From G963676655 sp963678305 (GTDB taxonomy: Bacteria > Verrucomicrobiota > Lentisphaeria > Victivallales > Victivallaceae): 64,000 bases of DNA. Numbering within the stretch: the stretch's first letter is position 1; each line of letters begins with the position of its first letter. The translations under genes were made by a program, and so were the position numbers. The notes below the pieces were generated by a model, which made no database searches, was not told the DNA's origin, and was given only the letters and a program-made list of their open reading frames with translations. Shown piece after piece: positions 8,339-16,769 of this stretch. The DNA is taken from NCBI GenBank assembly GCA_963678305.2, contig CAXXVV010000012.1:434001-498000 (forward strand). The letters are read 5' to 3'.

Positions 8339-11300
8339 ATGAAACTATCAAGAACATTTTGTCTGTTTTATCTAACTGCGGCAGTGGGTATCGGTGCGAC
8401 TCATGCTGAATCAGCGGATATTTACCTGAAAAGTAATTTGAATGATCCGGCTTCGATTACTCAATTAAAAGGAACTTGCAAAGGCAAATTCACGTCTTCC
8501 AAAGATGGCGCTTTTTTTACCGGCGGCGGAAAGGGACAACGGATTGTTTTTCCGATCATCAATAAATTTCCGGTAAATAACGGAACAGTTGAATTCAGTT
8601 TCAAGCTCAACGATCCGGCCCGGGTCAAGCCGGTTGTATTGTTCGACGTTCTCGGGTCGCCGCGCTGGTGGGACCGTTTTATTTTCATGGTAGCTCCGAA
8701 GAAGGATAATAAACTGAGTTTGAAATATTCGATCAGTGTTACTAAAAATAAGCAATATGCCGGGCGCGAGGTCGTTTTTGATACTGATTTTGACTACAGT
8801 AAGTGGCACCATATTGCTTTTTCATGGAAAAATATCAACAGCGGTAAACCTGATGTTGAATTAAAGCTCTATTTTGACGGTGTGCTGGTCAAGGAACGCA
8901 ATGCTTTTGCCGCTAATATCAAGAACATCGCTAAGAAAATTCTGTTGTGCGGCGGCAACGATCCATTCGCGCCGGGCGCTTCCGACTGTATTTCGATGAA
9001 GAACTTGAAAATCTGGAGCAGTGTTCTGCCTCCGACCCGGATTATGCAGGCTGCCGGTAATGCCGGGGACATGAAAATACCGGAAAGAGCATTCGCCGCG
9101 ATTTCTCCGGTTGCCGGCAAGGCCCCGGTTGTTGACGGTAAAGCAGGCTCTGATGAGTGGAGCAATTACCAGACGCTTGGACCGTTTCGTATACTTCATG
9201 GTAAAGGTCTGCTGGCGGAATGGCAGACTTATGTAAATGTTGCCTACGACAGCAATAAGTTGTATGTGGTATGGCAGGCGCTTGAAACCGGGCCGCCGAA
9301 AGGGGACGCCATAGCGCGGGATGGACGGTTGTGGGCTCAGGATTCCATTGAACTGGTTTTTTCGCCAAATGACAAGGATATCTATCATTTTATCGGCAAT
9401 GCCTATAACTCTGTTTTTGATGAACTCTCCCGCGACGGCGGCAAAAGTTTCGATCCCGTCTGGAATGGCGCCTGGGAATACAAATCATCGTTTAATGCCG
9501 GTTCGTGGACCGGTGAGCTGGCCATTGACTATAAAAAACTCGGGTTGAAAGTTCCTGTTGCTGGAACCCGGTGGCGTTTCAATGTTTGCCGCAACGGGTT
9601 CAGGCCGCAAGCTCAGACGATGTGGAACCATGGACGTAATTTCAAAGAGCTCTCCTCGCTGGGCACTATTGAGTTCGGCGGCAGGAATACTATCGTCAAT
9701 AAAATTGATTTCGGCAAAATCATTGCCGGTTCAAACGATATTGGTTTGTCATTGAACAACCCCTGGAAACTGAATAATCCGTTGGACGTTTCGTTTTATG
9801 TCCGTAACGCTTCCGCGCTGGAAGTTTCATCGCAAAGGACTTCTCCCCGGCGTTCAAACGGCACGCTTGATTTTTCTTATTATGTCCCGGAAGCCGGTAC
9901 TCAACAGTGCTTATTGCAGATCAAGGACAATAAAAGCGGCAAAACTTTGTTGTCGACTCCGCTGTATGTGGCGGTGAAACAGCCGTTGATGGTAAAATTA
10001 AACAGTGATTTTTATGCCGGAAAAGTTAATATCCAGATTGATGCGGACCGGATAAAGAAAGACTTTGCAAGCGGCGAATTAAGAGTGCTGAATAAAAAGA
10101 GCAGGATGTTGTTCAGTCGCGAATTCAAGCAGCGCCGGATTAATATCGAAGTTCCACTGAAAAATATTGTACCGGGTGAATATGCTGTGGAAGTTTGCCT
10201 CAAGGATTCCACCGGTAAAACTGTGGTTTCACGTACGGATGATTTTGCCGTATCCGGCAGGCCGCTTTATATATCTAAAAAGGCCGGAACGAAAAATTAT
10301 ACGAAAATATGGGGGGAACCGCTGAAGCTGCAGGGACAGAGCGTATCATGCTGGAACCGTAAATACACTTACAATAATACATTGTTTCCGGTATCGATGA
10401 TTTCCAACGGCGGTGATGTTCTGGCAGGATCTCCTTATTTCAGGTATGTCGTCGGCGGGATTGCTCATACTCTGAAAAGCGCTAAGTTTAAAATAACTGG
10501 TAATACGCCGGAAAAAATAACCGCGGACGTGGCGGCGGCGGACAAGTATCTGGATATTCAGGGCTCAATCACCTTTGAATATGACGGAATCATCATTTAC
10601 AAGCTGAATATTGTTCCGAAAAAGCAAATTGTCTTTGATTCGCTCAAATTGCAGTTCCCGCTGGCTTCTGCTTCAGCCAATTATGTCTTTATCGGTAATG
10701 AATTGCAGTTTACCAGAGATTATAATATTATCGGTAAAAAGCCGGGTTGGAAAAAAGGTTATAAATTTGAACCGATGATCGGAGTTGGCGATTCTGACCG
10801 CGCGATGTTCTGGTTCTGTGAATCGGATGAGGGCTGGAAGCCTTATGACCGCAAGGATGCCATTACGGTAAAGCGAACCGCGAAAAATGTTATTTTCTCG
10901 CTCAATATTCTTGAAAAATCATCCATCAAAAAAGCGTTGAAGATGAGCTGCGGTTTCATTTGCTCGCCATTCAAACCGGTGAAACGCAGGATTGACGATT
11001 TAAAAGAATTCCATTTCTGGCCGGGCGGTCCGTTCTATGCCGCAAAAAACTATAATTACGAGAGGTTCAACCTGAAAAAGGCGGCAGGGCTCGGCGCGAA
11101 AATAATCGGTCTGCATGAGTGGTGGTCTAAATATTACGGCGGGTTTGAGCCGTTTGACCCTGAATCCTTGAAAAAATTTGTCAACCACGCTCATAAGCTG
11201 GGATTACGGGTTGTACTCTATCGTTCCGCGATGGAAAATGTCGCGGCTCCAAGTATGGCTTACTTCGGGGATCACTGGCTGACATATCCGGTCGCCGGAT

Positions 11301-12295
11301 TCAGTAAATACAGCGGTATTGCCAGAGACGCGGCTTCAACCGCGGTGGTGCGTTGTCCTGAAGGTCCGGAATATATCGACTGGTATGTCGGTTCCTGCCG
11401 GGAGTTGGTCAGACAGTATGGCATCGACGGTTTTTATTATGACTTCGGCGTCAGCCCCTGCATCAACCCGTTGCACGGCTGCGGTTACGAGCCGGAAGAC
11501 AATAAATATGCCTACAGCAGGAAAAGAGGCGAGGAAACCGCAACAATCGGAGTCGATATCATGTCGGATGATTGTAAATACAACAATCGCCGTCCGACCT
11601 GGCCGGTTCTGAAACATCGTGAACTTTGGCGGCGCATGTATAACATGATTAAAGAAGAAAAGGGCGACCGCGGAATTATCTCGGCCCATGTTTCCAAGCC
11701 GGGTAACGCGACCTATACCACTTTTGTCGACAGTGTTTTACATTCAGAACATGCGGCATGTTATCTGCCGGACGGAAAACTGCCTTCGCTTGAACAGTAC
11801 CGTCTATTCTTCTCAAGAGCGTATACCGGCTTGCCGGGCGAGGTTATTGCATTGAAGAAACATAAAGATACCGAGGCTTTGATGAGTATATCCATGCTTC
11901 ATGGCGAGTGGAGCCGACCCGGCACTTTCGGCTTGAGCGCCCGCTTCAAGGATGTGGACAACCGGCATACCGTGAACGCCTGGAACGCCCTGGGCAAGTT
12001 CGGCGTCGATAACGCCGAATGGTGGCCGTACTGGAGCAAGCAACCGGACGCTTCAGTTTCTCCTGTCGGTAAAGCTTATATCAGTTACTGGAAAAAGCCG
12101 GAAGGCTTGCTGATGGTTGTCTCCAATCCGTCCGGTTCGGCGCAAACGGTCAGAGTCAGCTTGAAAGGCGCCGCGGCTGAATTTAGACAGGCCATTGATG
12201 CGGTAAACGGTAAGACGCTTTCGACGTTAAACGGAGGAGTTCTGTCTTTACCGCTGAAAGCTCAGTCTTATAAGATCATTCTGCTGAAAAAATAA
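8339..12295 (+). CDS. Large secreted LamG/CBM9-like protein with C-terminal glycosidase-like barrel
   Basis: This 1318-residue protein starts with a signal peptide (hydrophobic stretch about residues 8-22, probable cleavage after THA). A LamG/concanavalin-like domain follows (about 45-230; WHHIAFSWKN, LYFDG), then a CBM9/DOMON-like beta sandwich (about 255-450; APVVDGKAGSDEW, WAQDSIELVFSP). A beta-rich middle section comes next. The C-terminal half resembles a TIM-barrel glycoside hydrolase of the DUF6067 type (from about 890), with acidic candidates in LHEWWSKYYGG and YGIDGFYYDFGV, and a final beta domain (1240-1318). It is probably an outer-surface or periplasmic polysaccharide hydrolase or binding protein; substrate and catalytic residues are not proven. 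It lies directly upstream of the two GH130 genes and is likely in the same regulon. Confidence 0.75.
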   Translation: MKLSRTFCLFYLTAAVGIGATHAESADIYLKSNLNDPASITQLKGTCKGKFTSSKDGAFFTGGGKGQRIVFPIINKFPVNNGTVEFSFKLNDPARVKPVVLFDVLGSPRWWDRFIFMVAPKKDNKLSLKYSISVTKNKQYAGREVVFDTDFDYSKWHHIAFSWKNINSGKPDVELKLYFDGVLVKERNAFAANIKNIAKKILLCGGNDPFAPGASDCISMKNLKIWSSVLPPTRIMQAAGNAGDMKIPERAFAAISPVAGKAPVVDGKAGSDEWSNYQTLGPFRILHGKGLLAEWQTYVNVAYDSNKLYVVWQALETGPPKGDAIARDGRLWAQDSIELVFSPNDKDIYHFIGNAYNSVFDELSRDGGKSFDPVWNGAWEYKSSFNAGSWTGELAIDYKKLGLKVPVAGTRWRFNVCRNGFRPQAQTMWNHGRNFKELSSLGTIEFGGRNTIVNKIDFGKIIAGSNDIGLSLNNPWKLNNPLDVSFYVRNASALEVSSQRTSPRRSNGTLDFSYYVPEAGTQQCLLQIKDNKSGKTLLSTPLYVAVKQPLMVKLNSDFYAGKVNIQIDADRIKKDFASGELRVLNKKSRMLFSREFKQRRINIEVPLKNIVPGEYAVEVCLKDSTGKTVVSRTDDFAVSGRPLYISKKAGTKNYTKIWGEPLKLQGQSVSCWNRKYTYNNTLFPVSMISNGGDVLAGSPYFRYVVGGIAHTLKSAKFKITGNTPEKITADVAAADKYLDIQGSITFEYDGIIIYKLNIVPKKQIVFDSLKLQFPLASASANYVFIGNELQFTRDYNIIGKKPGWKKGYKFEPMIGVGDSDRAMFWFCESDEGWKPYDRKDAITVKRTAKNVIFSLNILEKSSIKKALKMSCGFICSPFKPVKRRIDDLKEFHFWPGGPFYAAKNYNYERFNLKKAAGLGAKIIGLHEWWSKYYGGFEPFDPESLKKFVNHAHKLGLRVVLYRSAMENVAAPSMAYFGDHWLTYPVAGFSKYSGIARDAASTAVVRCPEGPEYIDWYVGSCRELVRQYGIDGFYYDFGVSPCINPLHGCGYEPEDNKYAYSRKRGEETATIGVDIMSDDCKYNNRRPTWPVLKHRELWRRMYNMIKEEKGDRGIISAHVSKPGNATYTTFVDSVLHSEHAACYLPDGKLPSLEQYRLFFSRAYTGLPGEVIALKKHKDTEALMSISMLHGEWSRPGTFGLSARFKDVDNRHTVNAWNALGKFGVDNAEWWPYWSKQPDASVSPVGKAYISYWKKPEGLLMVVSNPSGSAQTVRVSLKGAAAEFRQAIDAVNGKTLSTLNGGVLSLPLKAQSYKIILLKK

Positions 12296-12326
12296 GCTCG
12301 GCAGTTATTAACTACAAGGGAAAAAC

Positions 12327-13328
12327 ATGAAGCTTAAACGTTACGAAGGTAACCCGGTTATCTCTCCCAATCCGGAAAACCAGTGGGAGAAGTTGGTTAC
12401 CACCAACCCGGCGGCCTGGTATGAAAAGGAGGAAGGTAAAGTATATATGCTTTACCGGGCAGCCGGCGATGACCAGGAACACAAAATCCATTTGGGACTT
12501 GCCGTAAGCGATAATGGGTTTGATTTTGAGCGGGTTTCCGATTCTCCGGTACTTTCTCCATTGAGTGGTGCTATTGACGGCGGCGCGATTGAAGACCCGC
12601 GAATCGTTAAATTCGGCGAATGGTATTATGTGACTTATGCGTCGCGTCCGTTCAAGAACGGTCAATACTGGGGCGGTGGTAACCATGATAAATATACGGT
12701 TAGAAAAGAGTCTGATCTGCCTGCTCCTTTCAACTCGAATTCCATCAGTACATGCCTGGCGTTCACCAGGGATTTCCGGGAATGGATTCGCGCCGGGATC
12801 ATCACCTCGCCTGACGTTCACGATCACGACGTGATCATTTTTCCGGAAAAAATCGGCGGAAAATTTGCAGTCATGCACCGGCCTGATTTTGGTGATGGCG
12901 AACCGTTGGGTATATGGTTGTCTCTTTGTAACAACCCGCTGCGACTGGAGGAATCCTTATTACTGGCTAAGCCGGAGTATGAATGGGAAGGCTGGAAGAT
13001 CGGCGGAAACTGTCCGCCTGTCAAAACTGATGCCGGTTGGCTGGTCATTTATCATGGCGTGGGTTATGACCGTTTTTACCGGCTTGGCGCGATGCTTCTG
13101 GACCTGGAAGATCCCCGTAAGATAACGGCACGGACTTCAGAGCCGATATTCGAGCCGGAAGAGTGGTATGAACTCGACGGACACCATAATTACAAAGGGG
13201 TGGTTTTTCCCTGTGGCAACGTGGTGATAGACGGCAAACTGATCGTTTATTATGGCGGTGCGGACAAATACGTAGGTGCGGCATCGTGTGAATTAAGTGA
13301 AATTGTGAATTTTTTATCGGGTAAATAA
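12327..13328 (+). CDS. GH130 family beta-mannoside phosphorylase or hydrolase
   Basis: This 333-residue cytoplasmic five-bladed propeller enzyme belongs to family GH130, which cleaves beta-mannosidic linkages by phosphorolysis or hydrolysis. Seen in the sequence: the N-terminal GNPVISP start, NPAAW (28-32), LYRAAG (42-47), the catalytic aspartate in GAIEDPRIVKFG (Asp90), and DHDVIIFPEKIGGKFAVMHR, which holds phosphate- or substrate-binding residues. No signal peptide is present. ATG is preceded by AAGGG. It follows the secreted 1318-residue protein by 31 bases and precedes a second, divergent GH130 gene by 4 bases. The family is secure; whether it is a phosphorylase, and on which mannoside, cannot be decided from sequence alone. 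Confidence 0.9.
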   Translation: MKLKRYEGNPVISPNPENQWEKLVTTNPAAWYEKEEGKVYMLYRAAGDDQEHKIHLGLAVSDNGFDFERVSDSPVLSPLSGAIDGGAIEDPRIVKFGEWYYVTYASRPFKNGQYWGGGNHDKYTVRKESDLPAPFNSNSISTCLAFTRDFREWIRAGIITSPDVHDHDVIIFPEKIGGKFAVMHRPDFGDGEPLGIWLSLCNNPLRLEESLLLAKPEYEWEGWKIGGNCPPVKTDAGWLVIYHGVGYDRFYRLGAMLLDLEDPRKITARTSEPIFEPEEWYELDGHHNYKGVVFPCGNVVIDGKLIVYYGGADKYVGAASCELSEIVNFLSGK

Positions 13329-13332
13329 AATT

Positions 13333-14334
13333 ATGTTGAAGAAATATTCGGGCAATCCTGTCCTTAGTAAAAAAGATGTCCCGTTCGACAGCCAACTGGT
13401 ATTCAATGCCGGAATCACCAAGTTCCAGGGTAAGTATGTTATGGCTTTTCGTAATGATTACGGCTCGGACCAACAGGTCTGGATAGAGCATTTCAAAAAA
13501 TATCCGGATTACCCGCCGGTCAAAGGAATTTCTTTCCCGCCGTTATATACAAATATCGGCCTGGCTTTCAGCAATGACGGTATTAACTGGCAGGTCCGGG
13601 AAAAACCGTGTTTTGAAATGAAATCTGAAACCATGACCCACGCTTATGATCCGCGTTTGACGGTTATTGACGGCCGGGTATACATGTGTTTTGCGGTCAA
13701 TACCCCGTGGGGCGTCCGCGGGGGGATTGCGGTAACCGATGATTTCGATGACTTTGAAATCCTTACCATGACAGTTCCGGACAATCGCAATATGGTGCTT
13801 TTCCCCGAAAAGATAAACGATAAATTTATCCGCCTCGAACGTCCGTTTCCAGTCTATGGCAGATCAGAGGATGAAACCTTTGATATCTGGATATCCCAGT
13901 CTCCGGACTGTATTTTCTGGGGACAGCATGAATTATTGCTGGGCACGGAACAAATTCCCTGGTGCAACAGCAAAATCGGGCCGGCGGCTCCGCCGGTTAA
14001 AACTTCGAAAGGGTGGTTGACCACATTTCACGCGGTAAACAAGGTTGACCGGGAAATCCCGGCCTGGCACCCGAAATGGAACAAGGTTTATTATGGCGGC
14101 TTAATGCTTCTGGATCTGGAAGATCCGACAAAAATAATCGGCATCTGCAAGGACCCGGTTCTGTCGCCGGACCAGCCGTATGAAGAATACGGATTCCGGG
14201 GCGAAGTAATCTTTCCCGGCGGAATGATCCTGGAAGATTCCGGCGAAGTCAAAATCTACTACGGCGCCGCCGATTCGGTAGAATGTCTGGCAACGGCCCA
14301 TGTTGATGATTTACTGGCATTATGCGAGACTTAA
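13333..14334 (+). CDS. GH130-like glycosidase (subtype shared with the gene at 25362)
   Basis: A 333-residue propeller protein of the GH130/GH43-like clan. Motifs: SGNPVLSKKDVPFDS at the N-terminus, LVFNAGITKFQGKYVMAFRN, the catalytic candidate Asp106 in AYDPRLTVIDG, and DNRNMVLFPEKINDKFIRLE. The protein at 25362 in this window is a clear paralog with nearly the same motifs and end. Compared with that copy it has an insertion around residues 45-70 (aromatic and proline-rich) between the first two blades. It starts four bases after the preceding GH130 gene, so the two are translated together and may act successively on one oligosaccharide. No signal peptide, so cytoplasmic. Substrate unknown. 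Confidence 0.86.
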   Translation: MLKKYSGNPVLSKKDVPFDSQLVFNAGITKFQGKYVMAFRNDYGSDQQVWIEHFKKYPDYPPVKGISFPPLYTNIGLAFSNDGINWQVREKPCFEMKSETMTHAYDPRLTVIDGRVYMCFAVNTPWGVRGGIAVTDDFDDFEILTMTVPDNRNMVLFPEKINDKFIRLERPFPVYGRSEDETFDIWISQSPDCIFWGQHELLLGTEQIPWCNSKIGPAAPPVKTSKGWLTTFHAVNKVDREIPAWHPKWNKVYYGGLMLLDLEDPTKIIGICKDPVLSPDQPYEEYGFRGEVIFPGGMILEDSGEVKIYYGAADSVECLATAHVDDLLALCET

Positions 14335-14415
14335 ACCTCGCTAATGATTTTTAACTTGCATTAGGAATTGAAGCCTGTATATTTCTTCTGAATTTACAAC
14401 AATCAGGAGTATATT

Positions 14416-15411
14416 ATGGGTGCGCAGTTGAAACGCATGGAAGTCATAGACAAAGGCTGTTATTATCATATCGCACAGAAAGCCGCCGGGCTGCTCGATA
14501 ATTATGACAATAACTATCCTCTTACCAACGAAGACAAAGCATTTGGGATGGAAGTGCTGCAAAATACTGCCGGTCGGTATCTTATTGAAATTATAAGTAC
14601 TGCCTGGATGGGGAATCATTTTCACTTGATTTTGTATGTTCCGGGAACCGATAATCTGCCATCAAACCAATTTATAGCAGATCACTACAATAATTATTAC
14701 AAGTCAATGAAAAATAAATTTCAATACAACGAAAAAAATATGCCCCATATTAAGTCCGGTGATCGCAAAGCCTGTCGCAAGACCGGAATGAAAATGTGTG
14801 ATCTGGGTAATTTCATGCGGGTATTTCAACGCCGGTTTGCAGGTCATTTTAAGAAACTGCATGATTACAGCGGATATCTTTGGTGTGGAAGGTACAAAAG
14901 CACCATTCTGGAACCGGGCCCGGCTCTCGAGGCTGCCATGATGTATGTGGAACTTAATCCCGTTCGCAATCAAATTGTCGAAAGTCCGGATGATTACCCC
15001 TATACTACCTGGGGCAATTATTGCGTGACCGGCAAACATCTTTTTCATGAGAACTTTGTCAAGCATTTGCGGCAAAGCTGTTCCGTTCCCGGCGCTGATG
15101 CCTGGACCGATGAAGAGACTTTCGCGTACTTCAGTAATGAAATGAAGCGGATCATTGCTTATGAGTCAAACGCATCGGAAGATGAACTGTTAAAATGCGA
15201 TAAAGGCCGCTATAAGTCGTTTCCGATCCAGTTTCTCAAGTCCACTCGAAATTTTACTGCCGGCGGTATTATTGGCTCGCGAGAGTTTATTCGTGAAACC
15301 GCATCGCGTTACTACGATCCGAAAAAAGTAGAGAAGAAGCATATGGCTCAGGGGCCGGGACCGTCCGGTGATAAATTATTCAGTTTCAGGTTGCTTCAAC
15401 GCAAAAAATAA
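14416..15411 (+). CDS. RAYT-type (REP-associated) Y1 transposase
   Basis: This 331-residue protein has the IS200-like Y1 transposase fold. The HUH motif appears as MGNHFHLILY (about residues 60-69) and a conserved C-terminal block as MMYVELNPVRNQIVE (about 175-190), with the candidate catalytic tyrosine in MMYVE. RAYT proteins mobilise or maintain short palindromic REP elements and are usually single-copy domesticated genes without IS ends, as here: no terminal repeats flank it. ATG follows AGGAG by seven bases. Its stop is 5 bases before the stop of an acr3 remnant on the other strand, which gives the original convergent arrangement. REP-like hairpins preceded by GGAG occur at 28641 and 34456. 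The link to those is an inference. Confidence 0.85.
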   Translation: MGAQLKRMEVIDKGCYYHIAQKAAGLLDNYDNNYPLTNEDKAFGMEVLQNTAGRYLIEIISTAWMGNHFHLILYVPGTDNLPSNQFIADHYNNYYKSMKNKFQYNEKNMPHIKSGDRKACRKTGMKMCDLGNFMRVFQRRFAGHFKKLHDYSGYLWCGRYKSTILEPGPALEAAMMYVELNPVRNQIVESPDDYPYTTWGNYCVTGKHLFHENFVKHLRQSCSVPGADAWTDEETFAYFSNEMKRIIAYESNASEDELLKCDKGRYKSFPIQFLKSTRNFTAGGIIGSREFIRETASRYYDPKKVEKKHMAQGPGPSGDKLFSFRLLQRKK

Positions 15412-15416
15412 TCAGC

Positions 15417-15502
15417 TTATTCCGTTGCTTTGTCATGGACAAACCAGCCGCTGGTTTTTTTGCAGAATCCGACCAGCATCAGCATGACCGGAACCTCGAT
15501 CA
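15417..15502 (-). pseudogene. Duplicated 3' end of acr3 (remnant)
   Basis: On the minus strand this stretch encodes IEVPVMLMLVGFCKKTSGW and then a distinct tail FVHDKATE and a stop. Bases 15442-15502 match 16786-16846, inside the intact acr3 gene, at 60 of 61 positions. The copy has no upstream coding part. It lies 5 bases from the RAYT stop and is probably the original acr3 terminus, displaced when the RelA/SpoT segment (15503-16785) came in. Confidence 0.8.
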
Positions 15503-15720
15503 TAACGTTGTATTGAGCACCGTTTATTAATAACTTGTTGAAGTCTTTCTGTATTCTAAATTTCAAATATGTTGGACTAGGATACTTTCTTCCATTTTAA
15601 AACACCATTTTATTATTAAAAGTAGTTTTTTATCATTTTTTTATTGACTTTATTTATTGGTGAATTATTCTTAATTCTATATAAATTTTTTATATTTATT
15701 AATAATTAGGGGATCAAAAT
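15503..15720. other. AT-rich leader of the RelA/SpoT gene
   Basis: This 218-base stretch has no open reading frame of note. It is much richer in A and T than the flanking RAYT and acr3 genes and begins exactly where the acr3 duplication ends. It presumably holds the promoter of the RelA/SpoT gene; several TTGACT and TATAAA-like boxes (for example around 15640-15690) are possible but none is clearly best. Confidence 0.5.
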
Positions 15721-16755
15721 ATGCAATCATCAAAAGCGAAAGATAATATATGGGAATCTCAAGCCAATATTATACGTGCTTTTATTGACCAACAACCGTT
15801 GTTTGAAAAATTGGGAGAAGAAGTCGCATATGTCCTTAAAAAAGCCATCGAAGAAAATGGTATTAAATATTCAACCATAACTCATCGTGCTAAGACATTA
15901 GATAGTTTCTGCGAAAAAATAGATAGGAAATCTTATTCCAGTCCTCTACAAGACATCACAGATTTAAGCGGTGTTCGCTTGGTATACCTTTATCATTCAG
16001 ATCTCGCAAGAATCTCTTCAATAATTGAAGATCAATTTAAAATAGTTGAAAAAGTTGACAAAATAAATGAAAGAGAAGACGACCATTTCGGATATGGCGC
16101 ATTACATTATTTAGTAAAAATTGGGAAGAAACTCTCTGGAGCAAGATATGATGATTTAAAAGATCTTCTTTGTGAAATTCAAGTGAGAACAATTTTACAA
16201 GATTCTTGGGCGATAGTGGCACATCATTTGAGCTATAAGAAAGAAACAGACGTTCCAAAGCAACTACGGCGGAAGCTCAATGCTTTATCTGGTTTGTTTG
16301 AAACTGCCGATGATCAATTCGACCGTATAAGAGTTGAGAGAGAAGGGTATATTATAAAATCATCTAAGGAATTTGAATCACATACGGCAAATTTACATCA
16401 GGAACTAAATGTCGATAACTTGGATGCATATTTGCGCCAAAGATTTCCAAATCGCAAATCATCTGATACAAATTCAATTGCTGAATTGCATTCAGAGCTA
16501 AGTTCTTTTGGAGTAAAAACAATACAAGATGTTGAGAAACTTCTTGCTCAGACAGAAACTGCAATACGGGCCTATGAAACAAAGTACCCTCCATTCGGTG
16601 ATACATTTGAGCATTGTCCCTACAATGCAATTGGCGCAGTCAGGGTCGCTCTACAATTTATCGATTATTCTAAATATCGTCAAATAAGAGGGTCCGATAC
16701 CCCAAGCAATAAGAAAATTGATGAGTTTAAGCATCTCGTTGTTAATAATGAATAA
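15721..16755 (+). CDS. Stand-alone RelA/SpoT-domain protein (candidate nucleotide pyrophosphokinase toxin)
   Basis: A 344-residue protein. Residues about 40-210 form a RelA/SpoT synthetase domain: HRAKTLDSFCEKI, the DLSGVRLVYLY strand-turn, FGYGALHYLVKI and EIQVRTILQDSWAIVAHHL are all present. It lacks the HD hydrolase, TGS and ACT domains of full-length Rel enzymes. The C-terminal 130 residues (about 215-344) are not recognised; they could be a regulatory or antitoxin-like part, as in fused toxSAS proteins such as CapRel. Base composition is clearly more AT-rich than in the neighbours, and the gene lies between 61-bp repeats of the acr3 end, both signs of recent transfer. Ribosome site TAGGGGA precedes ATG. 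Its reaction (alarmone synthesis or tRNA pyrophosphorylation) cannot be decided here. Confidence 0.83.
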   Translation: MQSSKAKDNIWESQANIIRAFIDQQPLFEKLGEEVAYVLKKAIEENGIKYSTITHRAKTLDSFCEKIDRKSYSSPLQDITDLSGVRLVYLYHSDLARISSIIEDQFKIVEKVDKINEREDDHFGYGALHYLVKIGKKLSGARYDDLKDLLCEIQVRTILQDSWAIVAHHLSYKKETDVPKQLRRKLNALSGLFETADDQFDRIRVEREGYIIKSSKEFESHTANLHQELNVDNLDAYLRQRFPNRKSSDTNSIAELHSELSSFGVKTIQDVEKLLAQTETAIRAYETKYPPFGDTFEHCPYNAIGAVRVALQFIDYSKYRQIRGSDTPSNKKIDEFKHLVVNNE

Positions 16756-16769
16756 CTCATTCCGGGGTT

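Noticed and set aside
14416..15411. Complete IS200-type insertion sequence
   Set aside because: No subterminal hairpins or partner gene at its edges; the protein type and setting fit a single-copy RAYT.
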